Of a stretch of 64,000 bases of DNA, positions 1 through 8,785 are shown piece by piece. The stretch comes from Pedobacter sp. SYP-B3415 (GTDB lineage: Bacteria; Bacteroidota; Bacteroidia; Sphingobacteriales; Sphingobacteriaceae). The notes beneath the pieces were generated by a model, which was given only the letters and a program-made list of their open reading frames with translations, was not told the origin of the DNA and made no database searches. Position 1 is the first letter of the stretch. Every line of letters starts with the position of its first letter. The DNA is taken from positions 62,001 through 126,000 of the forward strand of contig NZ_RXNQ01000032.1 in the NCBI RefSeq assembly GCF_004138205.1. Reading direction: 5' to 3'. Both the position numbers and the translations under genes were made by a program.

Positions 1-2
1 TC

Positions 3-1298
3 CTTTCATGCTGCTTCTCTCTTACCGCCTGCAACAGCTTTAACAGCAGCAGAACGGCAGAGCTTGCCAGAAAATCTGCGAAAGTAACCTACAGCACCAA
101 TCCGGGCGAACAAAACATGGTTTTCATTCCATCGGGCTCTTTTATGATGGGCCAGAGTAAGGAAAACGAATTGTTTGACCAGCTTGCCCAGCAAAGAAAG
201 GTGAGCGTTTCTTCCTTCTATATGGATGAGACGGAGGTGGACAATAAACTTTACAGAAAGTTTGTAAACTGGGTTCGGGATTCTATAGCCATTACCAATT
301 ACACGACTGATAAGGAATCATGGTACATGAAGCCGCCGCCGGGGAAAAAGGCAGACCCTTCATTTGATCCGAAACGTATCAACTGGGCCAAGGTTGGCGA
401 CGGGCGACTGATCTGGAATAAGGTAAACCGCAAGAAAAACCCTGACCTTGAACGTATGTTTCTGGCCAGCGACGGCTTGTTCAGCAACAAGGGCGACCTG
501 GATGTTAGCCAGCTTCGGTATACGTACAGTCTGTTTGATTTCAGACAGGCCTTTGCGGCCCGGAACAGTCCTGTGCGCGGGCGTGAGGAATTTACCTTCC
601 GCGATACGGTTAATGTTTATCCCGACACCACCGTATGGGTAAAGGACTTCAATTACTCCGCAAATGACCCGCTGATGCGAAATTACTTCTCGCATCCTGC
701 GTTGGCTAATTACCCGGTTGTGGGTGTAAGCTGGCGCCAGGCGCTGGCATTTACGGTCTGGCGCACCAACTATGTCAATAATTATTATGCGCGCAACAAA
801 AAGCGGCGTAAATCAGAATTCCGCCTGCCTACAGAAGCTGAATGGGAGTATGCCGCCAGAGGCGGACTCGTTGCCAAAGAGTATCCCTGGGGAAATAACC
901 TGAAAAACGACTGCGACTGTCTGATGGCTAATTTTAAATCGGGTCCCGGAAATTATGTCAAAGAAAAAGGGATCTATACCTCTCCGGTAAAATCTTTTTA
1001 TCCAAACGGTTTCGGACTGTATAACATGGCCGGTAATGTTGCCGAATGGACCGCAGATCTTTACACAACTTCTGTCCTTGCAAAAACCGGCGATCTTAAT
1101 CCACGTAACCAGCACCTTCCGCAGCGCACCGATCCCAAAGATATGCAGCGTCGTGTAATCAAGGGTGGTTCCTGGAAAGATGGTCCTTACTTTATGCGTA
1201 ATGCTGCCCGCTCGTTCGAATACCAGGATACAGCCCGTTCAAACATTGGGTTCAGAACTGTGGTAAGCATCAGTGATGAGCGTGCTATTCTAAAGTAA
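3..1298 (+). CDS. gldK: T9SS ring lipoprotein GldK (5' end outside window)
   Basis: GldK (PorK in Porphyromonas) forms, with GldN, the periplasmic ring of the type IX secretion system under the outer membrane. The frame is open to the left edge, so the start is missing. A lipobox L-T-A-C is encoded at 21-32, so the ATG at 117 is internal to the mature lipoprotein. The rest has the formylglycine-generating-enzyme (FGE/SUMF1) fold: GSFMMG near 135-152, a RLPTEAEWEYAARGG block near 822-866, YPWGN near 883, GLYNMAGNVAEW near 1015-1050 and IKGGSW near 1159. GldK proteins keep this fold as a structural module. It is followed 6 bp later by gldL. The family call is secure; the missing 5' part is probably only a signal peptide. 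Confidence 0.93.
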   Translation, partial: LSCCFSLTACNSFNSSRTAELARKSAKVTYSTNPGEQNMVFIPSGSFMMGQSKENELFDQLAQQRKVSVSSFYMDETEVDNKLYRKFVNWVRDSIAITNYTTDKESWYMKPPPGKKADPSFDPKRINWAKVGDGRLIWNKVNRKKNPDLERMFLASDGLFSNKGDLDVSQLRYTYSLFDFRQAFAARNSPVRGREEFTFRDTVNVYPDTTVWVKDFNYSANDPLMRNYFSHPALANYPVVGVSWRQALAFTVWRTNYVNNYYARNKKRRKSEFRLPTEAEWEYAARGGLVAKEYPWGNNLKNDCDCLMANFKSGPGNYVKEKGIYTSPVKSFYPNGFGLYNMAGNVAEWTADLYTTSVLAKTGDLNPRNQHLPQRTDPKDMQRRVIKGGSWKDGPYFMRNAARSFEYQDTARSNIGFRTVVSISDERAILK

Positions 1299-1304
1299 AG
1301 CATC

Positions 1305-1877
1305 ATGAAACAGAAAAGAAAATTCAGGGTCACCATCAATTCCGTAACCTCCTGGGGTGCGTCTGTTGTGATTATTGGTGTCATGGCCAAGCTGTTACGC
1401 TGGCAGGCAGCAGATTCATTGATCATTGCGGGTATGCTGACAGAAGCAGTGCTGTTCTTTATTCTTGGCTTTCAGCGTGAAGATGATGATGATACGGCTG
1501 TTGCAGCACAGCCTGTAGCCATACCGGCCTCAGCGGGTCATCCGGCTACGGGAGCAGCAGTAAATAATTCCGTTCAACCGGCCGCTACCGGCATTTCCGG
1601 CGGCACTTATGGGGGTAATAAGGGCACAGCAGTAACGACAGGATTTTCTGCAGAGACGACTGTAGCCTATGACGCACAGGTTGAGGAGCTGGTCCGGAAG
1701 CTCACCTTTATGAACCGGTCTTTCGAAAAAATGGCGGCTGACTTTCAGGCATTGGAAAACCAGGCGGAGACTGCCCAGCGTGTACAGCATGAAATGGAAA
1801 AAATGGCGAAGAACCTGACGGCAATTAATTCGGTATACCGGAATATGCTTTCAGCGATGAATATGCCGGGAGCCTGA
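1305..1877 (+). CDS. gldL: T9SS inner-membrane motor subunit GldL
   Basis: GldL partners GldM in the proton-driven inner-membrane motor that powers type IX secretion and gliding. The 190-aa product has two N-terminal membrane segments (about residues 14-31 and 38-55). Glu47 lies in the second, matching the conserved intramembrane glutamate of GldL known to be needed for motor function. After an acidic stretch (EDDDD near 58) and a low-complexity Ala/Thr/Gly linker comes a predicted coiled coil (about 120-180), the cytoplasmic part. It is shorter than the roughly 215-aa Flavobacterium protein. The start ATG at 1305 gives a normal MKQK leader. It sits between gldK and gldM as usual. Confidence 0.93.
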   Translation: MKQKRKFRVTINSVTSWGASVVIIGVMAKLLRWQAADSLIIAGMLTEAVLFFILGFQREDDDDTAVAAQPVAIPASAGHPATGAAVNNSVQPAATGISGGTYGGNKGTAVTTGFSAETTVAYDAQVEELVRKLTFMNRSFEKMAADFQALENQAETAQRVQHEMEKMAKNLTAINSVYRNMLSAMNMPGA

Positions 1878-1885
1878 TCTACGCC

Positions 1886-3427
1886 ATGTCGAAATCAAAA
1901 ATGACTCCCCGGCAGCGGCTCGTGAACCTGATGTATCTGGTTTTGCTGGCTATGCTTGCCCTGAGCATTCCTGATTCGGTGCTTAATGCGTTCCGCAACC
2001 TGGATGACAATCTGCAGGAATCTATTCAAAAAAATCAGGTTGAGACAAATTCTTATCTGGCCAGCTTCCGCGAAAAACGACTGAAAGGTGATCCGGAAAA
2101 GAATACCGCCGTCCTGGAAAAAGCAAGCCGGGCGGTTTCGCTCACCGCGGCTTTAAACAACTATATCGATTCCCTTAAAACTGTGTTGCTGAGCCAGACA
2201 GGCGGGTATAGAAAGGAAACAGGGGAGGTGATGAACGGTGAAAACACCGATCTTACCTACCAGTTTTTTATAAACAAAAAACATGCTTCAGCCCTGCGGG
2301 AACGGATCAATACAACACGCCGCCGCCTGCTCGAACTCTTTCCTGAAGATGAACGCAGTACGCTTAGTTTTAAGATGAATGCGGTCGACAAAAAAAACGC
2401 TTCGGGCGGCACCGAAAGCTGGGAGATGTACAACTTTGGTAAAGAAACACCGGTAACCGCTGCTATAACCATCCTTTCGATGCTAAAGTCTGAAGCAGTA
2501 AATGCGGAAAACTACCTCGTAAAGAAGATTCTCGGGCACTACGATGAAAGCGTTATTACACTCGACCGCTTTGTAGCTACCGCTGCGGCACCAACGGCCT
2601 ATGTGCTTGCCGGTCAGCCCTACCGGGCGGATGTATATCTGAATTCGTTCAATTCTGCAAGGGCTGCCCAGGTTACAGTAAATGGCCAGTCTGTACCCGT
2701 AGTAAATGGTATAGGGAAATACGAGACCCGTTCATCGCGGCCGGGTGTTTACACGTGGCGGGGAACCGTGCGGGTGCGGCAAACCGATGGCACAATTAAA
2801 GAATTTCAAACCGAGCCGCAAACGTATCAGGTAGCCGCCCCTTCAGCAACCATTGCCCTCGAAAAACTTAATATTTTTTATGCCGGCATCGCCAATCCGC
2901 TTCGTGTTTCTGCTGCGGGTTTTCCTACCGATAAACTTAACGTTAGTGTTTCAGGTCCCGGAACTTTGCGCCGAAGCGCATCTGGTTATACATTCCGGGT
3001 AGGCAGCGAGGGTATTGGTAAACGTGTAGTCCTGCAAACAAGTACGGTTGTTGACGGGCGAAGCATGACGCTTGGCAGCCAGGAATTCCGCATTAAAAAG
3101 CTGAAAGATCCAACAGCTAAATTCGCAGGCAAAACGACCGGTACCATGAATCCGGTTGTTTTGCGTAACCAGGACTTTATTTATGCCAACGCAGAAGACT
3201 TTGAATTCGATGTCAGGTATTCTATCAGGCGGTTTACCGTAACGATCGTGGGTCCATCGCGCGAGCTTACCGTCATTCAGAATACCGGCGCCGAGTTTGG
3301 CCAGAATGTTAAAAATGCATTTAATGCCATTCGGCCGGGAAGCAAAGTTATTTTCGACAACATTCTGTCCACCGGTCCGGATGGCGTAGACCGGGTGTTG
3401 AATCCAATCATTATGACCATCAATTGA
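1886..3427 (+). CDS. gldM: T9SS motor/periplasmic shaft protein GldM
   Basis: GldM (PorM) spans from the inner membrane to the GldK/GldN ring and transmits motor torque. The 513-aa product opens with the family signature: basic residues including Arg9, then a single membrane helix (NLMYLVLLAMLALS, residues 14-27). Arg9 is at the position reported to interact with the GldL glutamate. The long periplasmic part is beta-rich and ends in the region that docks on GldK/N. Instead of the common ALNVSxEVLxAF after the helix it reads ALSIPDSVLNAF, a mild variant. The gene starts 8 bp after gldL and its stop is one base from the gldN ATG, indicating one operon. Confidence 0.93.
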   Translation: MSKSKMTPRQRLVNLMYLVLLAMLALSIPDSVLNAFRNLDDNLQESIQKNQVETNSYLASFREKRLKGDPEKNTAVLEKASRAVSLTAALNNYIDSLKTVLLSQTGGYRKETGEVMNGENTDLTYQFFINKKHASALRERINTTRRRLLELFPEDERSTLSFKMNAVDKKNASGGTESWEMYNFGKETPVTAAITILSMLKSEAVNAENYLVKKILGHYDESVITLDRFVATAAAPTAYVLAGQPYRADVYLNSFNSARAAQVTVNGQSVPVVNGIGKYETRSSRPGVYTWRGTVRVRQTDGTIKEFQTEPQTYQVAAPSATIALEKLNIFYAGIANPLRVSAAGFPTDKLNVSVSGPGTLRRSASGYTFRVGSEGIGKRVVLQTSTVVDGRSMTLGSQEFRIKKLKDPTAKFAGKTTGTMNPVVLRNQDFIYANAEDFEFDVRYSIRRFTVTIVGPSRELTVIQNTGAEFGQNVKNAFNAIRPGSKVIFDNILSTGPDGVDRVLNPIIMTIN

Positions 3428-3428
3428 T

Positions 3429-4343
3429 ATGAAAACGAAAGGCATTTTTTTAGTACCTGCTTTACTACTGCTTTGCCAGGTGTTGTTTGCACAGAAACCT
3501 GATGAGAAAACCTCTTATGGTTACTATGGTTCGCTTTTTTTGAACGGCCAGGTGATCGATTATGTCCCTCTTGCTGAAGAAGACGTGCTGTTTTCAAAGC
3601 GGCTCTGGCGTACGCTCGATACGAAAGATACGGTAAACTGGAGTTTGCTTGCCCCACAGTCCAAACTGAGCGATATCATGATGAACGCGCTGAAGGAAGG
3701 AGAACTTACGGCATATGATGTGCCTGCGGGACCATCAGGAAGTTACTTTTCAAAGGTGCTGAACAACGATCAGATCATTAAAAAGTTATCAGACAGTATT
3801 TTTGTCCCGCAGTACGATAAAGATGGCAACCAGATAGGCGGACGGATGATGCAGCAGGATTTCAACCCTGACCAGATCAAAAAGTACATGATCATGGAAG
3901 ACTGGGTTTTTGACCGCAACCGGGGTGTTTTTGAAGCCAGGATATTGGGAATCGCACCGCTTTTGAGTGTCAGGGCCGGTGGTGAGGAAATAGATGATTA
4001 TGTGCCTTTCTGGGTTTATTTTCCTGAGCTGCGCTACATTTTGGCTACGCGCAAGGTTGCGCTGTTTGAGAACGACGCCTCACAATGGAGTTATGACGAC
4101 TGGTTTATGAAACGACGCTTTAACGGTCGCATTTACAAGATTTCCAATCCGCTCGATGTACCGCTCGATGTGATGTACCAGGGACAAAATCTCGAGAAAG
4201 TACGGGAACGTATAGACCGGGAATTGATGAGCAGGCTCGAATTGCTTATGAAAGAGCATAATGCTGCCGTTGAAACGCCTGATCCCGTTCAGCGCCCGGT
4301 TAAAGGCAAAGCAAAAAATAAAGCGCCCCGAAAGGTCAGGTAG
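3429..4343 (+). CDS. gldN: T9SS ring protein GldN
   Basis: GldN (PorN) is the periplasmic partner of GldK in the T9SS ring. The 304-aa product has a Sec signal peptide (MKTKGIFLVPALLLLCQVLFAQ) and family blocks such as EDVLFSKRLWRTLDTKD (about residues 51-67), MIMEDWVFDRNRG near 156 and a VRERIDRELMSRL helix near 260. The tail is basic (KGKAKNKAPRKVR). The ATG at 3429 follows the gldM TGA by one base, so translation is probably coupled. It closes the gldKLMN operon; the next gene, uvrC, is on the other strand with 25 bp between the stops. Confidence 0.93.
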   Translation: MKTKGIFLVPALLLLCQVLFAQKPDEKTSYGYYGSLFLNGQVIDYVPLAEEDVLFSKRLWRTLDTKDTVNWSLLAPQSKLSDIMMNALKEGELTAYDVPAGPSGSYFSKVLNNDQIIKKLSDSIFVPQYDKDGNQIGGRMMQQDFNPDQIKKYMIMEDWVFDRNRGVFEARILGIAPLLSVRAGGEEIDDYVPFWVYFPELRYILATRKVALFENDASQWSYDDWFMKRRFNGRIYKISNPLDVPLDVMYQGQNLEKVRERIDRELMSRLELLMKEHNAAVETPDPVQRPVKGKAKNKAPRKVR

Positions 4344-4368
4344 TTTCGGCCCTGCCCCAGCAGTATTA

Positions 4369-6213
4369 CTACTGTTCGGGTAATTGGTCGTCTTCTGTTT
4401 GTACGGACAGCGTTTCGCCCGTAAAATGCGCTTTAAGCATCCTGATCTGTTTAAGATTCAGCACTGTTGCCAGTTCAGTTTCGCTGGCTTCCCTTACTTT
4501 TTTAACAGATTTAAATTGTTTGAGCAGCTTTTCTGCTGTTGTCTTACCTATGCCGGGAATCTGTTCGAGTTCAGTTTTAAGCGTTCCCTGGTCGCGTTTC
4601 TTACGGTGAAAGGTAATACCAAAGCGGTGTGCCTCATCGCGCAGCTGCTGAATAACCTTTAAGGTTTCTGATTTCTTATCGAGGTAAAGCGGGTAAGAGT
4701 CGCCCGGATAAAACAACTCTTCCAGTCGTTTGGCGATGCCGATAACCGTAACCTTGTTATCTATTCCCAGTTTCTTCAGGCTGGTCATAGCAGAAGACAA
4801 TTGTCCCTTGCCGCCGTCAATAATGATTAGCTGCGGCAGTTCTGTTCCTTCCTCCAGCATACGCCTGTACCGCCTGAAAACGGCTTCTTCCATGGTAGCA
4901 AAGTCGTTCGGACCCTCAACGGTTTTAACGTTGAAATGCCGGTAGTCTTTTTTTGACGGCCTCGCATCTTTAAACACAACAATGGCCGAAACCGGGTATT
5001 TACCCTGAAAGTTCGAGTTGTCAAAACACTCGATGTGCCGCGGCAGCTGCGTTAACCGCAGGTCTTTCTGCATCTGCGTCAGGATGCGGTCGGTACGCAA
5101 TTCAGGATTAAGTTTTTCGTATTGATTCAGCTTCTCCTTACGGAAAAAGAGCACGTTCTTTTCTGAAAGTTCAAGTAATTTTTTCTTTTCCCCGAGTTTC
5201 GGAACAACAAAGCGGATATTCTCGTCTTCGAGCGACAGCTCAAAAGGCACAATAATCTCCTTTGATGTGCTGTTGAAATTACTTCTGATTTCGGTAATGG
5301 CGATACTTAACAGTTCTTCATCCGATTCATCAAGACGTTTTTTGATTTCGATGGTCTGCGTTTGGGTAATTGTTCCGTTTATAATCTTCAGGTAATTTAC
5401 AAAAGCGTACCGCTCGTCTGATGCGATGCTGAAAACATCCACATTGGTAATCGAACTGTTCACCACAGTCGATTTGCTTTGGTATTTTTCAAGAATAGCC
5501 AGCTTTTTCTGGTATTCATGTGCAAGTTCAAAGTTGAGGTCTTCAGCAGCTTTTTTTACAACCTGCTTTACGTCTTTGATTACGCTGCCAATTTTGCCGT
5601 TCAGAATGGATTTGATCTGCTCGATGTTTGTTGCATAATCGTCATCGGTTTGGAAACCCTGGCAGGGGCCTTTGCAGTTACCGATCTGGTATTCCAGGCA
5701 AACCTTGAATTTACCTTCAGCTATGCTTTTCTCGTTCAGCGGCAGGTTGCAGGTGCGCAGGGGATACGTTTCCCTGATCAGATCCAGGATGGTATGCATC
5801 ATGCCTACAGAGGCATATGGACCAAGGTAGGTTGAGCCGTCTTTGATAACCTTGCGCGTCCAGAAGATACGCGGAAACTGCTCTTTTTTGATGATGATCC
5901 AGGGATAGGTTTTATCATCCTTGAGGTTGATATTGTATCGCGGCTGGTGTTTTTTTATCAGGCTGTTTTCGAGCAGCCACGCATCGATCTCGGTATCTAC
6001 GAGTGTGAAAGTGATCTTCCTGATCTTCGACACAAGCATCCGCGTCTTTCCATTGACACGATGGTTCCCTTCAATAAAATACGAACCGACACGATTCCTC
6101 AGGTCTTTTGCCTTTCCAATATAGATCAGGTTGCCTTCGGCATCCCAGTACTGGTAAACGCCAGGCCGGTGTGGAATATTCTGGAGTTCAGATTTGTAAT
6201 CGAATTTGCTCAT
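4369..6213 (-). CDS. uvrC: Excinuclease ABC subunit UvrC
   Basis: UvrC makes both incisions around a lesion during nucleotide excision repair. The 614-aa product has the N-terminal GIY-YIG nuclease (PGVYQYWDAEGNLIYIGKAK, about residues 17-36), a UvrB-binding UVR motif (ELAHEYQKKLAILEKY near 225-240), the central RNase H-like nuclease domain (HIECFDNSNFQG, then VVFKDARPSKKDYR) and C-terminal helix-hairpin-helix repeats (QIPGIGKTTAEKLL near 553). The length is normal for the family. An upstream in-frame TTG (6216) exists, but the ATG at 6213 gives the usual MSKFDYK start. It runs antiparallel to gldN and is probably transcribed alone. Confidence 0.96.
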   Translation of the reverse strand: MSKFDYKSELQNIPHRPGVYQYWDAEGNLIYIGKAKDLRNRVGSYFIEGNHRVNGKTRMLVSKIRKITFTLVDTEIDAWLLENSLIKKHQPRYNINLKDDKTYPWIIIKKEQFPRIFWTRKVIKDGSTYLGPYASVGMMHTILDLIRETYPLRTCNLPLNEKSIAEGKFKVCLEYQIGNCKGPCQGFQTDDDYATNIEQIKSILNGKIGSVIKDVKQVVKKAAEDLNFELAHEYQKKLAILEKYQSKSTVVNSSITNVDVFSIASDERYAFVNYLKIINGTITQTQTIEIKKRLDESDEELLSIAITEIRSNFNSTSKEIIVPFELSLEDENIRFVVPKLGEKKKLLELSEKNVLFFRKEKLNQYEKLNPELRTDRILTQMQKDLRLTQLPRHIECFDNSNFQGKYPVSAIVVFKDARPSKKDYRHFNVKTVEGPNDFATMEEAVFRRYRRMLEEGTELPQLIIIDGGKGQLSSAMTSLKKLGIDNKVTVIGIAKRLEELFYPGDSYPLYLDKKSETLKVIQQLRDEAHRFGITFHRKKRDQGTLKTELEQIPGIGKTTAEKLLKQFKSVKKVREASETELATVLNLKQIRMLKAHFTGETLSVQTEDDQLPEQ

Positions 6214-6275
6214 CAAAAGGCAAATATCCGCAATTTATGTCGCTAAAGAAAGCAGTGTGCCGAAGGAGGGTGAGT

Positions 6276-6488
6276 TCAGGCTTTCTTTTTAAGGAATTCT
6301 GTCTTCAGCACAATCACGGTTTTGTCAATGCGGCCTTCCACTTCCCTCGGGTCATTTGTTAAGCGAATGTTCTTAACGGTTGTGCCTTGTTTAATCGTCG
6401 CTGCCATGCCCTTAACTTTCAGGCTCCGGTTTACGATTACGGCATCGCCATCGTTCAGGATGTTTCCGTTGCTGTCTTTTGTTTCCAT
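6276..6488 (-). CDS. PhnA/YjdM C-terminal-domain protein
   Basis: A 70-aa protein matching the C-terminal PhnA domain (YjdM family): the pattern KDSNGNILNDGDAVIVNRSL, then KVKG, VKNIRL and D-x-x-VIVLKTEF is typical. YjdM proteins normally carry an N-terminal zinc ribbon with CxxC pairs; none is present here, so this is the stand-alone C-terminal domain form. Despite the old name it is not known to cleave phosphonates, and its role is unclear. It lies between uvrC and the penicillin-binding protein gene, all on the minus strand. Start ATG at 6488. No other phn genes are seen nearby. Confidence 0.8.
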   Translation of the reverse strand: METKDSNGNILNDGDAVIVNRSLKVKGMAATIKQGTTVKNIRLTNDPREVEGRIDKTVIVLKTEFLKKKA

Positions 6489-6560
6489 GCTCTTTCCCCG
6501 CGGCTTACCGGGATAACCGTTAAAAATTAGATTATGTGGCTTTACCCTGGTGGTTTTTTA

Positions 6561-8780
6561 TCAGAAGCCCAGCTTCTCGTCCAGTTCCGTGCTGCCCTGT
6601 TCCTGCTGCTGGTATTGATTGCAGTCAATCACGATTGAAACGCCGTTCTTGGGCGGTTCAAAATCAACCTTTTGAATACCAAGTTTAGGGTTTGCGTAAA
6701 CACGCTTAATAAATCCGGCAAAAATAGGCAGCGCTGTAGTGGCACCATCACCTTCACGGGTATTAATAAAGTGGAAGGCACGGTCTTCGCAGCCGGTCCA
6801 GACACCGGTAACCAGCTGCGGGGTTACGGCCATAAACCAGCCATCGCTGTTGTCGTTTGTGGTTCCCGTTTTTCCGCCGACAGGCGCATTTACCTGGTAT
6901 TTGTAGTTAAGCCGGCTTCCTGTACCACCATTTACCACGCCGCGAAGCATACGTGTCATGACATAGGCGACCTCTTCATTCATAACCAGCTCTACTTTTG
7001 GTGTCTGCTCAAAAAGTACAACACCGTTTTTATCTGTCACTTTAAGCAGATAGGTAGGCTCGGTCCATGCACCACGATTCGCAAAAACGCTGTAGGCTCC
7101 GGTCATGTTAAACACCGATGCGTCAAAAGATCCGAGCGAAATGGAGGGATACGGCGGCACGTTTGGTATATGCATTTTTGTGGCCAGGTTTGCCACCGCT
7201 ACGGGGCCAACCTGTTTCATCAGGTAGGCGGCAATATAGTTCTGAGATGCAGCAAGGCCTTTTTGCAGCGTAAGATAACCCGGAATGGTGCCTGATGAAC
7301 GTGGTGTCCAGGGTTCGCCATAGCCGTCAATTGTTACTGGCTCATTCGGCACGGAGAAGCAGGGTGAATAGCCGTTTTCAATCGCTACAGCATAGGTAAA
7401 GGGTTTTGCTGTCGACCCTACCTGGCGGGTACCCATCTTCACCTGGTCATATTTGAAATGCTGAAAATTAATTCCGCCCACCCATGCTTTCACGTAACCC
7501 GTGCGCGGGTCCATTGCCATCATTGCGTTGCGGAGCAGCATTTTGTAATAACGCACCGAATCGATCGGTTTCATGAGTGTATCAATATCGCCCTTCCAGG
7601 TAAAAATTGTCAGTTTGGTTGGCGTGTTGAAGTCTGCGCGGATCTCCTCATCGGTTTTTCCTTCCAGCTTAAGCGCTTTGTAGCGGTCTGAGCGGCGCAT
7701 GCCCTGATCAATCTCCAGTTTTTTGCCCTTGAACGGGTTGCGGCCGCGCCAGCTTCTTATAAACTGAGCCTGCAGCTGTTTCATGTATTCTTTTTGTGCC
7801 TCTTCAGCATAGACCTGCATGTCATAATTGATCGTTGTATAAATCTTCAGACCGTCGCGGTCCAGGTCGTAAGGTGTGTCGTCTGCCTTCAGTATTGATC
7901 GCTCTTCAAAAATGCGTTTAATGTCGTTCTTAAGTACAGCGCGGAAGTATGGCGCAATTCCGTCTGATACTGTTGCGGCATTGAAACGAAGGCCAAGCGG
8001 TTTCTCTTTCTCGCGTTCAAAATCTGCATCGGTAAGCAGGTTCGAACGCACCATCATGGCCATTACGGTGTTGCGGCGTGCCAGCGAACGCTCAGGATTC
8101 CGCGTGGGCGAATAACGGGTAATGCCCTTCTGCATGCCTACGAGGGTTGCTGCCTGGGTAATGGTAAGTTTATCCGGCGTCGTGCTATAATAAACGCGGG
8201 CTGCAGATTTAATACCGAATGCGTTGTTGCCGAAATCGACCGTGTTCAGATACATGGTGATAATTTCCTCCTTGGTATAATTTCTTTCAAGCTTAACCGC
8301 AACGATCCACTCTTTGAATTTCTGCATCACACGCTTAAAGAAATTCCTTTCGCGGCCGTTCTCTGAAAAGAGATTCAATGCAAGTTGCTGTGTAATGGTA
8401 CTGCCGCCTTGCTTTTTTCCGATGAGGTTATAAAAGATGATTGTAAATGTACGCCTGAAATCGATGCCCGAATGGTCTTTAAACCGGGTGTCTTCTGTGG
8501 CCACAAGGGCATTGATCACATTCGGGGAAATCTCAGGATAGGTAACATTCGAACGGTTCTGTACGAAATAGGTTCCAAGGGTACGGCCGTTGTCGGCGAT
8601 AATTTCTGAAGCCTGGTTGCTCTTCGGATTTTCGATGTCGCGAAAGGAGGGGAGGTCGCCGAAAAAGCCGAATCCGACGCACGTAATAAAGATTGCAAAC
8701 AGCGCGATGCCCCCTATTACGATTTTCCAGATGCGAAGATTATATTTTTTAATGTCTGCCTCAGTAAGCGTTTTGCTCAT
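6561..8780 (-). CDS. mrcA: Class A penicillin-binding protein (PBP1A-like)
   Basis: Bifunctional peptidoglycan synthase of 739 aa. After a short cytoplasmic tail comes a membrane anchor (about residues 17-40). The glycosyltransferase (GT51) domain has its catalytic motif TEDTRFKDHSGID (Glu near 96) and GGSTITQQLALNLFS. The transpeptidase domain shows the active-site SxxK as GSTAKPF, then SQN (GLAASQNYIAAY) and KTGT (GGKTGTTNDNSDGWF). All catalytic residues are therefore present. It polymerises glycan strands and cross-links peptides at the inner membrane. It lies immediately downstream of sprE (5 bp gap, same strand), so the two are likely co-transcribed. Confidence 0.95.
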   Translation of the reverse strand: MSKTLTEADIKKYNLRIWKIVIGGIALFAIFITCVGFGFFGDLPSFRDIENPKSNQASEIIADNGRTLGTYFVQNRSNVTYPEISPNVINALVATEDTRFKDHSGIDFRRTFTIIFYNLIGKKQGGSTITQQLALNLFSENGRERNFFKRVMQKFKEWIVAVKLERNYTKEEIITMYLNTVDFGNNAFGIKSAARVYYSTTPDKLTITQAATLVGMQKGITRYSPTRNPERSLARRNTVMAMMVRSNLLTDADFEREKEKPLGLRFNAATVSDGIAPYFRAVLKNDIKRIFEERSILKADDTPYDLDRDGLKIYTTINYDMQVYAEEAQKEYMKQLQAQFIRSWRGRNPFKGKKLEIDQGMRRSDRYKALKLEGKTDEEIRADFNTPTKLTIFTWKGDIDTLMKPIDSVRYYKMLLRNAMMAMDPRTGYVKAWVGGINFQHFKYDQVKMGTRQVGSTAKPFTYAVAIENGYSPCFSVPNEPVTIDGYGEPWTPRSSGTIPGYLTLQKGLAASQNYIAAYLMKQVGPVAVANLATKMHIPNVPPYPSISLGSFDASVFNMTGAYSVFANRGAWTEPTYLLKVTDKNGVVLFEQTPKVELVMNEEVAYVMTRMLRGVVNGGTGSRLNYKYQVNAPVGGKTGTTNDNSDGWFMAVTPQLVTGVWTGCEDRAFHFINTREGDGATTALPIFAGFIKRVYANPKLGIQKVDFEPPKNGVSIVIDCNQYQQQEQGSTELDEKLGF

Positions 8781-8785
8781 TTGTG

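Noticed and set aside
4344..4368. Possible terminator between gldN and uvrC
   Set aside because: Only a 5-bp CAGTA/TACTG stem without a T tract.
6672..7295. 207-aa plus-strand ORF opposite the class A PBP gene
   Set aside because: It is antisense to a clear catalytic domain and has no protein-family pattern.
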